A stretch of DNA of 64,000 bases from Kibdelosporangium sp040675465 (GCF_040675465.1 NZ_JBFAPA010000001.1:868001-932000), one strand, 5' to 3'. Counted from the first letter of the stretch, positions 1 through 9,298 are shown. The notes: generated from the letters alone by a model not told the origin. Made by a program: numbers and translations.

Positions 1-3000
1 TGCGGGACGGAGTCCAGCCGCAGCGCGGGAACCTCGGTGCCCTTGCCGTTGCCGACCCGGTAGTCACCGCTGTTGCCCGGCTCGTGCTGACTGATGTGGA
101 CAGTCGTTTCGGTGTCCCACGCGGCCGCGTGCAGGACCGTGACCTGCTCGGCGACACGGGCTGGCAGGTTCACGGAGATGTTGCGGGACAACAACTCGGC
201 GGTCGCCGGGTTGGCCTCGACCGCGACCGCGCCGGTCAGCCCCGGGCTGACGCTCAACAGCCGCAACGTGTGGTAGCCGACGTGCGCGCCGATGTCGAGG
301 AAAACGCCGCCAGTGGCCAGTTCGGCCAGCAGCTCGGCCTCGCTGGGTTCCCACGTGCGGTGGTGCGCCAGCCAGGGCAGGAACACGTCGTCCACCGGAA
401 CCAGCAGGGCACCGGCGTCGCACAGCACGACCTCGGTGTCCGGCGGCAGCGGCGCGTGCAGCACGGACAGCGCGCCCTGCAACGCTTTCGCGTCCGCCAG
501 CGCAGCGCGGTCGGCCTCGGCGCGGGCGTCCCGCTCGACGAACATGTCGAACGTCTTCTTGTCGTTGTCCTCGATCCGGCCGGCCAGCTGGTCGACGAGA
601 TCGCGGAGGTGCCCGGCGGTGTCGCCGGTCTGGCTCGCCGCGGTCTCGACCACGCCGAGCCGCTCGCTCATCGACGAGACGTGGTTTCCTTGCGCCGCTT
701 GGGCTTCGGCCAGCCGTGACGCCTCAGAACGCAGCTCGTCGAGTGCGTGGGCTGCGGTCTTGGCCGTGCTGTCGGCGTTCGACGCCAACGCGTCGAGCCC
801 GGCGATCCGCTGTTCCAGGCCTTCGATCCGGCTGATCAGCAGGTGCAGGCTGTCCTCGACGCCGTCGGTCAGCGCGCCCATCACGCGGCGCTGGTGCACG
901 TCGTAGTGGTCGATCACGCGCAGCACGGCCTTGCGCAGCACCGGCGCCAGCGGCATCCGCGACGAGGTGTCCACCTCCGGCCGCCAGCGCAGTGCCTCAC
1001 GGGACCGGTGCAGCGGTTCGATGGCCTTGGCGGGTTCGCCCCGGTCCACCCGATGTCCGCCCTTCGCCTGGTACGCGGCCGTCAGCTGGGTCCGGGTCCA
1101 CTCCGCGGCGGCCGCCATCGAGCGCGTTGCCAGCACGTGTTCACGGGCAAGCCGGCCACGGCGAGCGGCCTCCGCCGGATCGTCCGCGACCGCGCGCATC
1201 GCCGCTGCGGCCTCGTCCAGATCGGGGTCGGCCCACAACGCGTCGGCCGGATACGGCGGGTTCGCCGGGCCGACCTCGACCAGCCGGTACCCGACCGGCC
1301 ATCCAGTGCGCTCGTCGAGGAACTCGGTCGTGCTGGCGTAGTTCGTCGCGATCACCGCGAGACCGCGGGCCATCGCCTCGGCGACGGTCAGCCCGAAGCC
1401 CTCACTGCGGTGCAACGACACGTAGGCGTGGCTCGTGGCGTACAGGTCGGCGAGCTCGGCCTCGGTCAGGTAGCGCTCGATCAGCTCGACCCGCGCGTCC
1501 TCACGGGCCGCTGAGCGCAGCCGCTCGGCCTGGTGCGGGTGCCTGCCCGCGTTGATCGACTTGATCACCAGCCGGACGTCGTCCCGGTCGCCGAACGCCC
1601 GCTGGAACGCTTCGACCAGGCCCCAAGGGTTCTTGCGGTCGGCGACGCTGTTGAAGTCGAACGCGAACAGGAACCGGACCGGCTCGCCCTCGGCCCGCTC
1701 GGCCACCGTCCGGCCAGGGTCGTTGACCGGCACCGGGAACACCTTCACCGGCACGGGACTGTGCGGGGCGATGGCCGCGCGGCAGAACTCGCTGACCACC
1801 CACACCTCGTCGAGCAGCCCGAACGCCGGGTGCAGCCAGCCGGGGAAGTCCTCGAGCTCCCAGGCCCACACGCCGATCCGGTACCGGTGGAACGCGGCCT
1901 GCGCGTGCCGCTTGAGGATCACGTCGGTCTGGTCGGCGTTCACGCAGAACACCGAGACCGGGAACCGCTGGCGGCCGGTGGTGGCCGGGCCGGTGGCGTT
2001 GGTGCGGTTGTCGACCAGCCGGTCCTCGACGGCCGACGCGACCGGCACACCGGCCTGCGCGATGGCGTCGTGCACCTTGCGGCCCATCTCGCCGACGCCC
2101 AGCTCCGCGGTCAGGTAGCCGACCACGTTCACGCCGAACTCGCCGTCCGGCTCGGTCAACGGCTCGGGCCGGGACGTCAGCGCCCACGGGGCGACCTCAC
2201 CCTCGGCGATGCCGGAGGTGCGCAGCCACTCGTGGAACGCGCCCGCGTCCTTGCCCTCCGGCTCGGCGAAGGCCTTCTGCAGGTCGGTCCGCCGCTGCCA
2301 GACCGCCTCGGTCAGCCGGGTCAGGCCCGAACCGGCCGGGGCGTCCTCGGTGGGTTCCGACAGCCACGCGCGCAACGCGGCACCGCCGTCGGCGCCGTAA
2401 GCGTGCGGTGGCGCCGGTTTGCCCTTGCGCTCGGCCTCGACCCAGGCGTCCCGGAACATCCGGCGCATGGCCGGGCCGACCGGCGTGCCGTCGGCCATCT
2501 TGCCGAAGCCGTAGGGGATCGCGTCCAGGCTCTGCGCGTAACCCGCCTCGCGCAACGACTTCCCGTAGGCGTCGCACAGCTCGCGGATCACCGGGTACTC
2601 GGACAGCAGCACACGCGGCTTGCGGGGCGCGTGGTTGCTGAAAATCCAGGGCTTCTCCGGCCGGTAGCCGCTGAAGTGGAAGAACCGCAACGGTTTTCCG
2701 CCCGCGGTCAGCGAACCATCGGCCTCGCGGGTCATCGGGCGCTCGTGCGCGTTCCAGTAGGCCACGTTGAAACCGGGATCGCGCAGCACGGTGTTGGGGA
2801 ACAACGCGGGGACCATGTCGATCCAGCGCTGGTCGGTGAACAGCTGCCGCTCCGGCGCCACGATCGCGTCGTGCCGCAGCCGCTCGGCCCAGAAGTCCAG
2901 GAACGGCTCGCAGCCCGGGCCCATCGCGATGAAGCCAAGGTTGAAGATGCCCGAGCCCATGATCGCCGCTTCACTGGGATCCTTGCCGTCGCGCGGGATC

Positions 3001-3398
3001 GGGTACAGGCAGTGCGGGGTCAGCACGATCTGGTGCGCGAGCGCCTTCTCGGCCAGTTCCGGCATGGGCGCGAAGACGACGATGTCCGGGTCGAGGAAGA
3101 TCACCACGTCGGACTCGGCGCGCAACGTCCGGAAGATGAACGGCTTCACCGCGGTGGCCAGCTCGGTCACGTTGTAGGCGGTGGCCATCCGCAGGTACTC
3201 GTCGGTCTCGATGCCGAACCGGCTCCAGCCCGCGACCTCGTAGCCGTCCTGGTCGTACGACTCGTCGGCGTCGATGACATGGATGCGGAAGCGGTGGTCC
3301 GGGTGGTGCTTGAGATAGGACTTCGCGAGCACCGTGGCGGCGGGCAGGTAGTTGCGCGCCACCACGGTCAGCGCGGTCGGACGGCCGCGGTCAGCCAT
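1..3398 (-). CDS. Multidomain glycosyltransferase (GT-A + GT4) fused to FkbM-type methyltransferase, 3' end missing
   Basis: At least 1132 residues are visible and the frame is open to the window edge, so the C-terminus lies outside. Residues about 1-330 look like a GT-A nucleotide-diphospho-sugar transferase: FLDPDIVVF at 101-109 supplies the DxD metal motif (D103, D105). Residues about 415-780 form a GT4-type transferase, beginning NVVGYLTAELGVGEMG and carrying SLHRSEGFGLTVAEA near 662, the E-x7-E signature. A heptad-like alanine/leucine-rich coiled coil spans about 830-980. From about 1000 an FkbM-like SAM domain begins, with GGVFLDIGAHVGYH near 1030-1043. The ATG overlaps the stop of the upstream gene (ATGGCTGA), implying translational coupling. 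Inference: a surface glycan assembly enzyme that adds more than one sugar and O-methylates. Substrates cannot be read from sequence. Confidence 0.85.
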   Translation of the reverse strand, partial: MADRGRPTALTVVARNYLPAATVLAKSYLKHHPDHRFRIHVIDADESYDQDGYEVAGWSRFGIETDEYLRMATAYNVTELATAVKPFIFRTLRAESDVVIFLDPDIVVFAPMPELAEKALAHQIVLTPHCLYPIPRDGKDPSEAAIMGSGIFNLGFIAMGPGCEPFLDFWAERLRHDAIVAPERQLFTDQRWIDMVPALFPNTVLRDPGFNVAYWNAHERPMTREADGSLTAGGKPLRFFHFSGYRPEKPWIFSNHAPRKPRVLLSEYPVIRELCDAYGKSLREAGYAQSLDAIPYGFGKMADGTPVGPAMRRMFRDAWVEAERKGKPAPPHAYGADGGAALRAWLSEPTEDAPAGSGLTRLTEAVWQRRTDLQKAFAEPEGKDAGAFHEWLRTSGIAEGEVAPWALTSRPEPLTEPDGEFGVNVVGYLTAELGVGEMGRKVHDAIAQAGVPVASAVEDRLVDNRTNATGPATTGRQRFPVSVFCVNADQTDVILKRHAQAAFHRYRIGVWAWELEDFPGWLHPAFGLLDEVWVVSEFCRAAIAPHSPVPVKVFPVPVNDPGRTVAERAEGEPVRFLFAFDFNSVADRKNPWGLVEAFQRAFGDRDDVRLVIKSINAGRHPHQAERLRSAAREDARVELIERYLTEAELADLYATSHAYVSLHRSEGFGLTVAEAMARGLAVIATNYASTTEFLDERTGWPVGYRLVEVGPANPPYPADALWADPDLDEAAAAMRAVADDPAEAARRGRLAREHVLATRSMAAAAEWTRTQLTAAYQAKGGHRVDRGEPAKAIEPLHRSREALRWRPEVDTSSRMPLAPVLRKAVLRVIDHYDVHQRRVMGALTDGVEDSLHLLISRIEGLEQRIAGLDALASNADSTAKTAAHALDELRSEASRLAEAQAAQGNHVSSMSERLGVVETAASQTGDTAGHLRDLVDQLAGRIEDNDKKTFDMFVERDARAEADRAALADAKALQGALSVLHAPLPPDTEVVLCDAGALLVPVDDVFLPWLAHHRTWEPSEAELLAELATGGVFLDIGAHVGYHTLRLLSVSPGLTGAVAVEANPATAELLSRNISVNLPARVAEQVTVLHAAAWDTETTVHISQHEPGNSGDYRVGNGKGTEVPALRLDSVP

Positions 3399-4551
3399 CG
3401 GCCGGGAACACCTTCAGCTGGTCGTTGAGCACGTCCTGGAACGAGGAGCTGAGCTTGGCCGGGTCCTTCGCCTGGACCTCGATCCGGACCACCTTGTCCT
3501 TGCTGGCGAAGTGCCCGCGGATCACGTCGGCGGCCTGGGTGGCGGTCACCCCGGTGGGCATGCCGGTCACCTTGGTCGCCTTGTAGCCCACCTGGATTTC
3601 CACCAGGCTCTTCACCGCCGCCGCGGCCAGATCGGCCGACCCCGCCTTGGTCACCAGCACGATGACCCGGCCCGCGCTGCCGTCCAGCTGGCTGATCACC
3701 ATGCCGGCATCGGTGGACTGGGCGGTCTGGTAGGCGGCGATCTCCTCCTTGGTCAGGTAGTCGATCCTGGAGACCCCGGCGAAGTCCTTGACCTGCTGGT
3801 CGATCTGCTGGCCCGGCAGGTCCGCGATGTCCATCGCGTTGGGGACCTTCGGCGGTGTGGTCGGCGTGCTCACCGCGCTGGACTGCGCCACCGGCGGGTT
3901 GTTCGGCTCGCCGCCGCCCTTGCCCCAGATCAGCCAGGCGCCGACGCCCAGGCCGATCAGCAGCACGACGACCACCGAGATGGCGATGACCTTGCCGCGG
4001 GACTTGCCGTTCTCGAACGCCTCCGGGCCCTGCTTGACCCAGGGCTCGTTGTTGTTCCACGGCTCGTTCGTCGCCCACGGCGCGGGCGGCAGCGACGGCC
4101 CGCTCCAGTGCGGCGAGGAGAACCCGTCGTCCTGCGGCTGCGGCTGCTGGCCCCACTGGGGCTGCTGCGGCGGGAACTGCTGCTGGGGGAAGCCGCCCGG
4201 CGGCGAACCGACCCCGGGCACCACCTGGGTGCGCTCGGCGTCCGCGCTCTGCTTCGGCGGCTGCGGCTGCTGGTAGGAGGGCTGCAGTGACCAGCCGCCC
4301 TGCGGCACGGCCTGGGTCCGGTCGCTGTCCGGCGGCGGGCCGGCCGGCTTGGGCGGCGGCGCGACCGGCTGGATCAGCTGGGTGCTCTCCGAACCGGTGC
4401 CCTGCTGGGCGTCCGGAGGCGGGTCGGCCGGCTTCGCAGGGTTGGCCGCGGCGGCCAAGAGCCCGTCCCTGCGCTTACGGTAGTCATCGGCCGAGATCAG
4501 GCCGGACGCGAGCTTCTCGTCCAGCTGCCGAAGCTCATCCTGCCAGGTCAA
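3391..4551 (-). CDS. Proline/glutamine-rich single-pass membrane protein with short N-terminal SHOCT-like helix
   Basis: 386 aa from a TTG start preceded by GGAAGGGGG. Residues 1-33 (DELRQLDEKLASGLIS, then DDYRKRRDGLL) resemble the short SHOCT-like helical motif common in actinobacterial membrane proteins. Residues 35-180 are a Pro/Gln-rich linker, followed by one transmembrane helix at about 188-209 and an extracytoplasmic C-terminal domain of about 175 residues. The cytoplasmic linker holds three related threonine motifs (STQLIQP, DRTQAVP, ERTQVVP) that look like kinase or FHA target sites. It lies between the AlgX-like gene and the glycosyltransferase and overlaps the latter by 8 bp, so it is probably part of the same surface-polysaccharide transcription unit. 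Function unknown. Confidence 0.85.
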   Translation of the reverse strand: MTWQDELRQLDEKLASGLISADDYRKRRDGLLAAAANPAKPADPPPDAQQGTGSESTQLIQPVAPPPKPAGPPPDSDRTQAVPQGGWSLQPSYQQPQPPKQSADAERTQVVPGVGSPPGGFPQQQFPPQQPQWGQQPQPQDDGFSSPHWSGPSLPPAPWATNEPWNNNEPWVKQGPEAFENGKSRGKVIAISVVVVLLIGLGVGAWLIWGKGGGEPNNPPVAQSSAVSTPTTPPKVPNAMDIADLPGQQIDQQVKDFAGVSRIDYLTKEEIAAYQTAQSTDAGMVISQLDGSAGRVIVLVTKAGSADLAAAAVKSLVEIQVGYKATKVTGMPTGVTATQAADVIRGHFASKDKVVRIEVQAKDPAKLSSSFQDVLNDQLKVFPADG

Positions 4552-4660
4552 CCCCGCACCCCCTTCCGGGTCACGTCACCTGATGGTGCCGCGATTCGCA
4601 GCAATTCTGTCCCACGCCCTCCGGGGCCGGTCACCGGCTCTCGAATCGTGACCCAACCTG

Positions 4661-5959
4661 TCACTTTCGTGGGTGAGCGGCCAACTCCTGACCGATCCGG
4701 TCGATTACTCCGGGTGACAGAATCGGGTTCACACCACCCGTCAGTGACCGTTCCACCGCCTCCAGCACGACCACGTCCTGATCGGCCAGCATCTGGCCGG
4801 CCTTGGCCGGATCCTGCTGGGCCGAGTCGACGTGCAGCACGGTCACGTTGGTGAACGCCGCCGACAGGAACGGCAGCACCGGCTGCGTGAACGAGTCGGC
4901 CAGCATGCCCACCTTGGTGTCGACCACACCCGTCCCGCGGCCGCGGGTGAGGTGCAGCGCCTCCCGGAAGGTGGCGGTGCTGTTCTGGCTGGACGCGATC
5001 GCGCCGCCGTCCGGGGCCAGGTTGATGGCACGCACGGTCAGCCGCCCGGTCTTGCCGATCAGCGGCGGCAGGTCGCCGTTGCGGGTGACGTCCCGGCCCG
5101 GCGTCGCCTTCCAGGTCCGGGTGATCCCCGGCACGAGCCGTTCCGCCAGCTCGGTGGCCATCACCAGGGCGCCGTCGGGCGTCCAGTGCGTGTCGACCTT
5201 GGTGTAGATGGCCTGCCGGCCGGCGGTGAGCACCAGGCCCGACCGCACGTCGAGGGCGCCGGTCTCGCGCGGGACCCGCGACCAGAACTCCTTGCCGCCC
5301 GCGGCGGCGCAGTCCTTGCCCACGTAGCTGTCCGGCAGGTGCTCGGGGACCATGGTCGACTTGTTCGGCGGGACGATCAGCAGGAACCGGCGGCCGGACG
5401 CCTCGACGACCTGGCGCAGGTGCTGCAGCGCGCCGATCACGTCGGACAGCGACTTCGTGGGCATGCACGGGCCGGAGATGTCGTCGCCGAGGTAGAACCA
5501 GCCGTCCTTGCCCTCGATCACCTTGGTGTAGCCGGCCTCGGTCTTCTGGGTGTCCGCCGGGTTCTCGGCGGTCGGCGGGACGTCCTGGACCGGGCCGCTG
5601 GTGTCCTTCTGCTCGCCCAGTTTGGGGGCCTCGCCGAAGATGGCGCGGCTGATCGCGTCCTCGAGGTCGATGGCCTCGGCCCGGCCCGGCAGGTAGTCGG
5701 TGGCCCAGGGGTCGAACGAGGTGAAGAAGCCCCAGCCGTCGGCGGGCGACGGGAAGTCGGTGAGCTTGCGGTTCTCGATGGCCTCGGGACGCACACCGAG
5801 GATCAGCAACAGCAGCGGGACGCCGAAGAACACCACGGCGCACACCAAGGACACGCGCTGGGTCCGCCCGTGGCGTGGACGGTGCAGCGAATGCTCCCGC
5901 GGCAACCAGGCCTCATGCACCGGCGGCAGGCTGCGGCGGGTCTGTTGTGTCGTTTCCAC
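4661..5959 (-). CDS. AlgX/AlgJ-like SGNH-fold polysaccharide O-acetylation protein
   Basis: 432 aa from GTG, with GGAGG a few bases upstream. A cytoplasmic N-terminus of about 35 residues precedes one membrane anchor at 36-56, and the rest is extracytoplasmic. The C-terminal two thirds read like the alginate O-acetyltransferase AlgX/AlgJ family: DGWFYLGDD, then VDTHWTPDGA giving the Asp-x-His pair (D256, H258), then LADSFTQP giving a candidate nucleophile Ser356. Family knowledge: these proteins receive acetyl groups from an MBOAT partner and place them on exopolysaccharide. No MBOAT gene lies in the window, but it may lie beyond the left edge. It is first in a minus-strand group with the proline-rich membrane protein and the glycosyltransferase. 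Confidence 0.8.
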   Translation of the reverse strand: METTQQTRRSLPPVHEAWLPREHSLHRPRHGRTQRVSLVCAVVFFGVPLLLLILGVRPEAIENRKLTDFPSPADGWGFFTSFDPWATDYLPGRAEAIDLEDAISRAIFGEAPKLGEQKDTSGPVQDVPPTAENPADTQKTEAGYTKVIEGKDGWFYLGDDISGPCMPTKSLSDVIGALQHLRQVVEASGRRFLLIVPPNKSTMVPEHLPDSYVGKDCAAAGGKEFWSRVPRETGALDVRSGLVLTAGRQAIYTKVDTHWTPDGALVMATELAERLVPGITRTWKATPGRDVTRNGDLPPLIGKTGRLTVRAINLAPDGGAIASSQNSTATFREALHLTRGRGTGVVDTKVGMLADSFTQPVLPFLSAAFTNVTVLHVDSAQQDPAKAGQMLADQDVVVLEAVERSLTGGVNPILSPGVIDRIGQELAAHPRK

Positions 5960-6115
5960 AGCACCCTCCGCGCGCCACGATAGCCGACCCCCGGTGAACG
6001 AATCACTCGATCAGGCGAACCTGCGTGCGTGTCAGCCGACTGTTACCCACGTCACACAGTCAACCGGCGGAGGCTGGCGAGCGTCCTAGGGACGTAGTCC
6101 ACCCACGGAGGAACC

Positions 6116-6208
6116 ATGTGGATCCACGTCACTCTTGTGGCGATCGTGGCGGTGCTGTTCCTGGGCCGCCTCGTGGTAGTGCTGGCCAAGCGGCCCCGTA
6201 AGCCCTAG
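6116..6208 (+). CDS. Predicted 30-aa single-helix membrane peptide
   Basis: A short reading frame starting MWIHVTLVAIVAVLFLG and ending with a basic tail KRPRKP. GGAGG ends five bases before the ATG, an ideal ribosome binding site. Nearly the whole peptide is one hydrophobic helix with its positive charges at the C-terminus, predicting N-out/C-in topology. Its stop overlaps the 3' end of the convergent gamma-glutamyltransferase gene by 4 bp. It is divergent from the AlgX-like gene, with 156 bp between them. Function unknown. I report it because of the strong Shine-Dalgarno sequence and clean membrane helix. Confidence 0.6.
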   Translation: MWIHVTLVAIVAVLFLGRLVVVLAKRPRKP

Positions 6209-8001
6209 CGGCCGACCGCGTAGCCCTGCATGCCGCGGGGGTTGGCGGCGGCACGCAGGATTCCGGTCGAGGGGTCCCGCGACACGGCCGACATGCGGCC
6301 GAGGGTCCAGGGGCCCGCGTCGGTCACCAAGTGCCCGCGTTCACGCAGCTCACCGATGGTCCGCTCACCGAGCCTCGACTCGACGACGAGCTCACCCGGT
6401 TGCCAGTAGCGCGGGAAGAACGAGCTCGGGAACGCGCCGGAGTGCCAGTTCGGGGCGTCGATCGACTCCTGCAGGTTGAGCCCGCCGACCGTGTGGGCCA
6501 GCCAGAAGCACAGCTGCCACTGGTCTTGTTGATCGCCGCCGGGCGTGCCGAAAGCCATCCGCGGGACGCCGTTGTGCAGGGCCATCGACGGCGTGAGCGT
6601 GATCCGCGGACGGCGTCCTGGTTTCAGCGCGGACGCGAAATGTGGTTCCAGGGTGAACATCTGGGCACGCGTGCCCAGGCAGAAACCGAGCGAGGGGATG
6701 GCCGGCGAGGACTGCAGCCAGCCGCCGGACGGGGTCGCCGAGATCATGTTCCCGGCCGCGTCCACGACGTCGATGTGCACTGTGTCGCCGCGTACGACAC
6801 CGCTGTTGCCGACGGTGGGTTCGCCCAGCGCTCCTGAGATTTCCTCGGACGGAACGAAGTAGGGCACGGCGAACGCGGGCAACTTGGGCGGACGCCGGTC
6901 CGGCGAACCCGGCCGCAGCTCGAACGACGCCCGGTCGGACACCAAGGCGCGGCGAGCCGCCGCGTAGTCGCGCGAAACCAGCTGCGCCAACGGGACCGCC
7001 GGGTCATCGCCGTACCAGGCCTCCCGGTCGGCGAACGCGAGCTTGGCGCACTCCACCGCGAGGTGCACGGTCTCCGCGGTCGGCACACCGTCCACATACG
7101 ACAGCCGGTCGGCGAACCCTTCCAGCAGCCGGAGTTGTTGCGCGAGCACGGGCCCCTGCGTCCAGGCGCCGCACTTGACCAGGGTCCACTCGCCGAAGTC
7201 CACCGTCAGAGCGTCCTCAAAGGACGCCTGCCAGCCGGCGATGTCCTGCCCGGTCAGCAGGCCCGCGTGGTCGCGGCCGGAGTCGTCGCGGAAGGCGGTG
7301 CGGGCGAAGGCGTCGATCTCCTCGGCGACGAACCCGTGCGACCAGGCCCGCCGGGCCGCCTCGATCTGCGCGATCCGGTCCGGCCCGGCGCTTTCCGCCT
7401 CGGCGAGCAGGCGTTCCCAGGTGTCCGCGAGCACGGGGTTGGTGAACCGCGAGCCCTCCGCGGGCACCCGGCCGCCCGGCAGCCACAACGCCGCCGAGGT
7501 CGGCCAATGGTCGTTGAACAGGTCCACCACCGCCGCGATGGTGTCCGGGATCCTTGGTACCAAAGGGAACCCGTTGCGGGCGTAGCCGATCGCCCGGTCG
7601 AGCACGTCCCGGAGGGTCTTGGTCCCGTAGTCCCGCAACAGGATCAGCCAGCCGTCCCACGAGCCGGGCACGGTCGCGGCCAGCAACCCGCTGCCGGGCA
7701 CCAGCTCCAGGCCGAGCCGGTGGTAGTGGTCGATGGTCGCCGCCGCGGGGGCGACGCCCTGGCCGCACAACACACGCGGCTGCGACTCGTGCGCGGCCTG
7801 GAAGACCGCGGGAACCTCGCCGCCCGGGCCGTTCAGGTGCGGTTCGACCACCTGCAGCACGAACCCGGCGGCAACAGCGGCGTCGAACGCGTTGCCGCCG
7901 TCCTCCAAGACCGCCATTCCCGCCGTCGACGCAAGCCAGTGGGTCGAGGCGACCATGCCGTGCGTACCGGCCAGTTCAGGGCGGGTAGTGAACATGTTCA
8001 A
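6205..8001 (-). CDS. ggt: Gamma-glutamyltransferase family Ntn-hydrolase
   Basis: 598 aa, normal length for a self-processing GGT precursor. The N-terminal region has the family landmark GGNAFDAAVAAGFVLQVVEPH. The small-subunit start reads VRGDTVHIDVVDAAGNMIS, so Thr407 occupies the position of the autocatalytic N-terminal threonine (T-x-H-x-x-V-V-D) and PSGGW follows. No signal peptide is obvious, so a cytoplasmic enzyme or a cephalosporin-acylase/YwrD-like relative is possible. Start is TTG at 8001 or ATG at 7995. Two direct copies of ATGTTCAA, 20 bp apart, lie at 7994-8001 and 8014-8021, overlapping the start. UDP-glucose dehydrogenase ends 25 bp upstream on the same strand. Confidence 0.85.
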   Translation of the reverse strand: MNMFTTRPELAGTHGMVASTHWLASTAGMAVLEDGGNAFDAAVAAGFVLQVVEPHLNGPGGEVPAVFQAAHESQPRVLCGQGVAPAAATIDHYHRLGLELVPGSGLLAATVPGSWDGWLILLRDYGTKTLRDVLDRAIGYARNGFPLVPRIPDTIAAVVDLFNDHWPTSAALWLPGGRVPAEGSRFTNPVLADTWERLLAEAESAGPDRIAQIEAARRAWSHGFVAEEIDAFARTAFRDDSGRDHAGLLTGQDIAGWQASFEDALTVDFGEWTLVKCGAWTQGPVLAQQLRLLEGFADRLSYVDGVPTAETVHLAVECAKLAFADREAWYGDDPAVPLAQLVSRDYAAARRALVSDRASFELRPGSPDRRPPKLPAFAVPYFVPSEEISGALGEPTVGNSGVVRGDTVHIDVVDAAGNMISATPSGGWLQSSPAIPSLGFCLGTRAQMFTLEPHFASALKPGRRPRITLTPSMALHNGVPRMAFGTPGGDQQDQWQLCFWLAHTVGGLNLQESIDAPNWHSGAFPSSFFPRYWQPGELVVESRLGERTIGELRERGHLVTDAGPWTLGRMSAVSRDPSTGILRAAANPRGMQGYAVGR

Positions 8002-8026
8002 GCATCTAAGCCGATGTTCAATCGTT

Positions 8027-9298
8027 TCAACAGGGGCGGCCCATGCCCCGCCAGGTCAGGCCCGCCCGGCTGAGCAGGTCGCCGTCCAGCAGGTTGCGGG
8101 TGTCCAGCACGGTGAAGCCGTCCATCAGCTCGGCCACCCGGGTCCAGTCCAGCGAGCGGAACTCGGGCCATTCGGTCAGCACGAGCACGACGACCGCGCC
8201 CTTCACCGCCTCGTACGGGTCGTCCACCAGGCGGATGCCGGGCAGCTCACCGGAGATCGCCGGGTCGTGCGCGGTGATCTCGGCGCCTTCGGCCGCCAGC
8301 GCGTCCGCGATCCGGATGGCCGGTGAGTCGCGCAGGTCGTTCGTGCCCGCCTTGAACGCCAGGCCGAGCAGGCCGATCCGGGCTCCGCGCAGGGTGCCGT
8401 CACAGGCCTGCCGGACGCGGTCGAGGACCTCGTCGAGCTGGCGCTGGTTCTGTTCGATCGCCGAGCGCAGCAGCGGGAACTCCAGGCCCACCGACTCGGC
8501 CACGTGCACCAGCGCGTTGGCGTCCTTGGGCAGGCAGGACCCGCCCCAGCCGGGGCCCGGCTTGAGGAACGAGCGGCCGATCCGCGGGTCGTAGCCCATG
8601 CCCTCGGTCACCGCGAGCACGTCCGCGCCGACGCGGTCGCACAGCTGGGCGATCGCGTTGACGTAGGACAGCTTCACGGCGAGGAAGCAGTTCGCCGCGT
8701 ACTTGACCATCTCCGCGCTGGCCGCGTCGAGGATCAGCGTCGGCGCCTGAAGTCCCTGGTAGAGCTCGCCGACCTTGCGTGCGGCGGAACGGTCCGATGA
8801 GCCGACCACGATCCGGTCGGGATGCAGGAAGTCGTCGACCGCGGTGCCCTCACGCAGGAACTCCGGGTTCGACACGATCGGCGAGCCGACCATCATGGCC
8901 AGCCGGTCAGCCGTGCCGACCGGGACGGTGGACTTGGTCGCGACCGCGCATCCGGGCGGCAGGATGTCCCGGACCTCGCCCAGCACGGATACGACCGCGC
9001 GCAGGTCAGCGGAGCCGTCGACGCCCATCGGCGTGGGTACGCACAGGAACAGCACGTCGGTGTCGGGTTCGACGGCCGCGCTCGCGCCGACGACGAACCG
9101 GAGCCGGCCGGTCCGCAGTCCGCGCTGGACCAGGTCGGCCAGGCCCGGCTCGAGGATGTCCACCTCGCCGGCCCGCAACCGCTCGACCTTGGCCGCGTCG
9201 ATGTCCGCGCACACGACCTGGTGGCCCAGAGTCGCCAGGCACGCCCCGGTCGTTAGGCCGACGTAGCCGGTGCCGACCACCGCGATCTTTCGCTGCAC
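8027..9298 (-). CDS. UDP-glucose 6-dehydrogenase
   Basis: About 423 aa from the GTG at 9298, giving VQRKIAVVGTGYVGLTTGACLATLGH, the usual N-terminal Rossmann glycine-rich motif. The open frame extends upstream to 9457, but those residues do not resemble the family. The catalytic-cysteine motif GPGWGGSCLPKDANAL is present, followed by the C-terminal UDP-binding domain (LLGLAFKAGTNDLRDSPA). Reaction: two-step NAD+-dependent oxidation of UDP-glucose to UDP-glucuronate in the cytoplasm, a precursor for surface polysaccharides. That fits the glycosyltransferase and AlgX-like genes upstream of it in the window. GGGGTGG lies about 6 bp before the chosen start. Confidence 0.92.
   Translation of the reverse strand: MQRKIAVVGTGYVGLTTGACLATLGHQVVCADIDAAKVERLRAGEVDILEPGLADLVQRGLRTGRLRFVVGASAAVEPDTDVLFLCVPTPMGVDGSADLRAVVSVLGEVRDILPPGCAVATKSTVPVGTADRLAMMVGSPIVSNPEFLREGTAVDDFLHPDRIVVGSSDRSAARKVGELYQGLQAPTLILDAASAEMVKYAANCFLAVKLSYVNAIAQLCDRVGADVLAVTEGMGYDPRIGRSFLKPGPGWGGSCLPKDANALVHVAESVGLEFPLLRSAIEQNQRQLDEVLDRVRQACDGTLRGARIGLLGLAFKAGTNDLRDSPAIRIADALAAEGAEITAHDPAISGELPGIRLVDDPYEAVKGAVVVLVLTEWPEFRSLDWTRVAELMDGFTVLDTRNLLDGDLLSRAGLTWRGMGRPC

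Noticed and set aside
1533..3428. Long plus-strand open frame opposite the glycosyltransferase
   Set aside because: Antisense shadow. The minus-strand frame carries coherent GT and FkbM motifs, and the plus-strand product has none.
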